Positions 62,914 through 64,000 of a stretch of DNA of 64,000 nucleotides are shown here, piece by piece. The position numbers and the translations under genes are program-made. Numbering within the stretch: position 1 is the first letter of the stretch; every line of letters starts with the position of its first letter. The notes beneath the pieces were generated by a model. That model was not told the origin of the DNA. It made no database searches and saw only the letters and a list, made by a program, of their open reading frames with translations. This stretch comes from Gordonia sp. OPL2. GTDB lineage: Bacteria; Actinomycetota; Actinomycetes; Mycobacteriales; Mycobacteriaceae. The DNA lies in NCBI RefSeq assembly GCF_003797825.1, contig NZ_RKME01000009.1:118283-182282 (forward strand). The letters are read 5' to 3'.

Positions 62914-64000
62914 ATGCACTCCCTGTTCGCTCCCGCCGACGACGCGGCGCTCACTGCGTTGCTGTCGTCGGAGGATCCGAATGAGGTCGCGCGGACGCAT
63001 CTGCGGCTGAGTCGCCGTCACGAGGCCCGTGCCGTGGTCCTGAGTCATCGGATCGGCGAATCGGTGTACAACGAGATGCTGCACAGTCAGCAGCCGACCG
63101 GGCGCATGTCGCTGCGAAAGGCTGCCGAGAAGGCGGCCCTCGGTGAGGTGTCCCTGCAGATGGGGGTCTCGCGAACCAAGGCGGGGACCTGGCTGGCACT
63201 GGGTGAGGCGCTGCAAGAGTTCCCGAAGATCCTGGCCGCCTACCTGGAGGGCGACCACAGCACTCATCGGGTGCAGAAGCTGGTGCGTGCCGCGCAGATC
63301 GCGCCTGATGCGGAGATCACCGAAGACATGGTGGGTGAGCAGGCCCCGTCCGGTGATGACGGCGGAGACGTCGACCACGGTGCCGGCGACGGCGGCGATG
63401 ATCCGGAGCTGACACTGGACGATCTGGTAGTCGACGGGGAGGGCCGGCCTGGTGCCGAGAGCGATCCCGGCGATCCCGGTGTTCCCGCTGCTGAGGACGA
63501 ACCCGCTGCTGAGGATGAACCTGCTGCGGACGCCGACGGCTCCGGCGCCGAGTCGGGTCCCAGCGACCATGAGGGGGTGGCCATCGACTTCGAGGACCTG
63601 GCACTCGAATTGGCGTCGCGGCCCATCACCGACACGGACCTGGTCGATGCACTCAGTGATCTGGTGATCAGCCTCGATCCCGATCGTGCCGCCGAGGTCC
63701 GGGAGGAGTTCGCCGAGGAGTGGCAGAACGTCGTCATCACCACCGACACCGCCGGACACGCCGTGATCGAGGCACGTGTGCCCGCCGAACACGGTGTCCA
63801 CCTCGGGAACCGATTGTCCACGATGGTCTCCGACCGGGTCTGTCCCGCTGATCCCCGCACCGTCGGGCAGCGCAGGGTCATCGCCCTCGCCGAACTGATC
63901 GGGATTCCGGGGGTACGGCTGTCGTGCGCGTGTGGGCGCAGAAACTGTCGTGCTGCCGCGAATGGTGGCAACCGGACGCGGCGCGAGGCGGAGATCGGTC
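62914..64000 (+). CDS. DUF222-domain protein of the 13E12 repeat type (3' end missing)
   Basis: The frame is open from ATG 62914 to the window end, at least 362 residues. It contains LGEVSLQMGVSRTKAGTWLALGEAL, the DUF222-type helices, and an acidic Asp/Glu/Ala/Pro linker at about residues 150-220. Near the edge is a Cys motif, LSCACGRRNCRAAANGG. A C-terminal HNH nuclease domain usually follows in the family but would lie beyond the edge. Such genes occur in many copies in Mycobacteriales and behave like a mobile or dispersed family. The 212 bp upstream hold no recognised feature apart from a repeated GCTGCCTGTGGA. Confidence 0.85.
   Translation, partial: MHSLFAPADDAALTALLSSEDPNEVARTHLRLSRRHEARAVVLSHRIGESVYNEMLHSQQPTGRMSLRKAAEKAALGEVSLQMGVSRTKAGTWLALGEALQEFPKILAAYLEGDHSTHRVQKLVRAAQIAPDAEITEDMVGEQAPSGDDGGDVDHGAGDGGDDPELTLDDLVVDGEGRPGAESDPGDPGVPAAEDEPAAEDEPAADADGSGAESGPSDHEGVAIDFEDLALELASRPITDTDLVDALSDLVISLDPDRAAEVREEFAEEWQNVVITTDTAGHAVIEARVPAEHGVHLGNRLSTMVSDRVCPADPRTVGQRRVIALAELIGIPGVRLSCACGRRNCRAAANGGNRTRREAEIG

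Overview
The window is high-GC actinobacterial DNA. Its core follows a gene order I recall from Mycobacterium tuberculosis (Rv0427c to Rv0440): xthA, GNAT acetyltransferase, def, DUF3263, LytR_C protein, sodC, ybdK, a CDC48-like ATPase, pssA, psd, moeA and groEL2. With a zinc-site-deficient SodC, frequent leaderless genes and a DUF222/13E12-type gene at the right edge, this points to the order Mycobacteriales. Gordonia or a close relative is my best guess, but the genus cannot be proved from the sequence alone.

Left part (1-10 kb): an EthA/MymA-type Baeyer-Villiger monooxygenase cut by the left edge, with its esterase; a minus-strand operon (siderophore-binding lipoprotein, SagB-like dehydrogenase, methyltransferase) with an iron-box half-site at its promoter; a RES-type toxin-antitoxin pair; then xthA, a barnase-like RNase with its barstar inhibitor, a GNAT acetyltransferase and def. 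The next block (10-28 kb) holds the conserved core. It is interrupted by a repeat-rich 400-bp gap and a complete Mrp sodium/proton antiporter operon (mrpA/B fusion, C, D, E, F, G), and continues with the CDC48-like ATPase, pssA, psd and moeA.

Middle part (28-52 kb), lying between moeA and groEL2, is accessory and metabolic. It has LLM flavin monooxygenases that look sulfur-linked, one preceded by a small Cys-containing ORF. It also has an acyl-CoA dehydrogenase pair with a TetR regulator, a TetR/MFS/amidase module, and a TetR plus LytS/LytTR two-component module next to two SSS monocarboxylate symporters with DUF485-type partners. An SDR follows, then a DUF4178-DUF2617-DUF4247-DUF350-spermidine synthase-like membrane operon.

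Right part (52-64 kb): groEL2 under two tandem CIRCE elements and followed by a strong hairpin; a PtpB-like phosphatase; a membrane protein; a hotdog thioesterase diverging from a TetR gene over two operators; small lipid/START-type proteins; a secreted protein; PPK2; a membrane protein/hydrolase/ATPase operon; and a DUF222 gene cut by the right edge.

Recurrent features are translational coupling by ATGA, GTGA or TGATG overlaps, leaderless starts with a TANNNT box 6-7 nt upstream, paired palindromic operators beside TetR genes, and families of short GC-rich palindromic repeats mostly placed between converging genes (one has expanded in frame inside a coding sequence).
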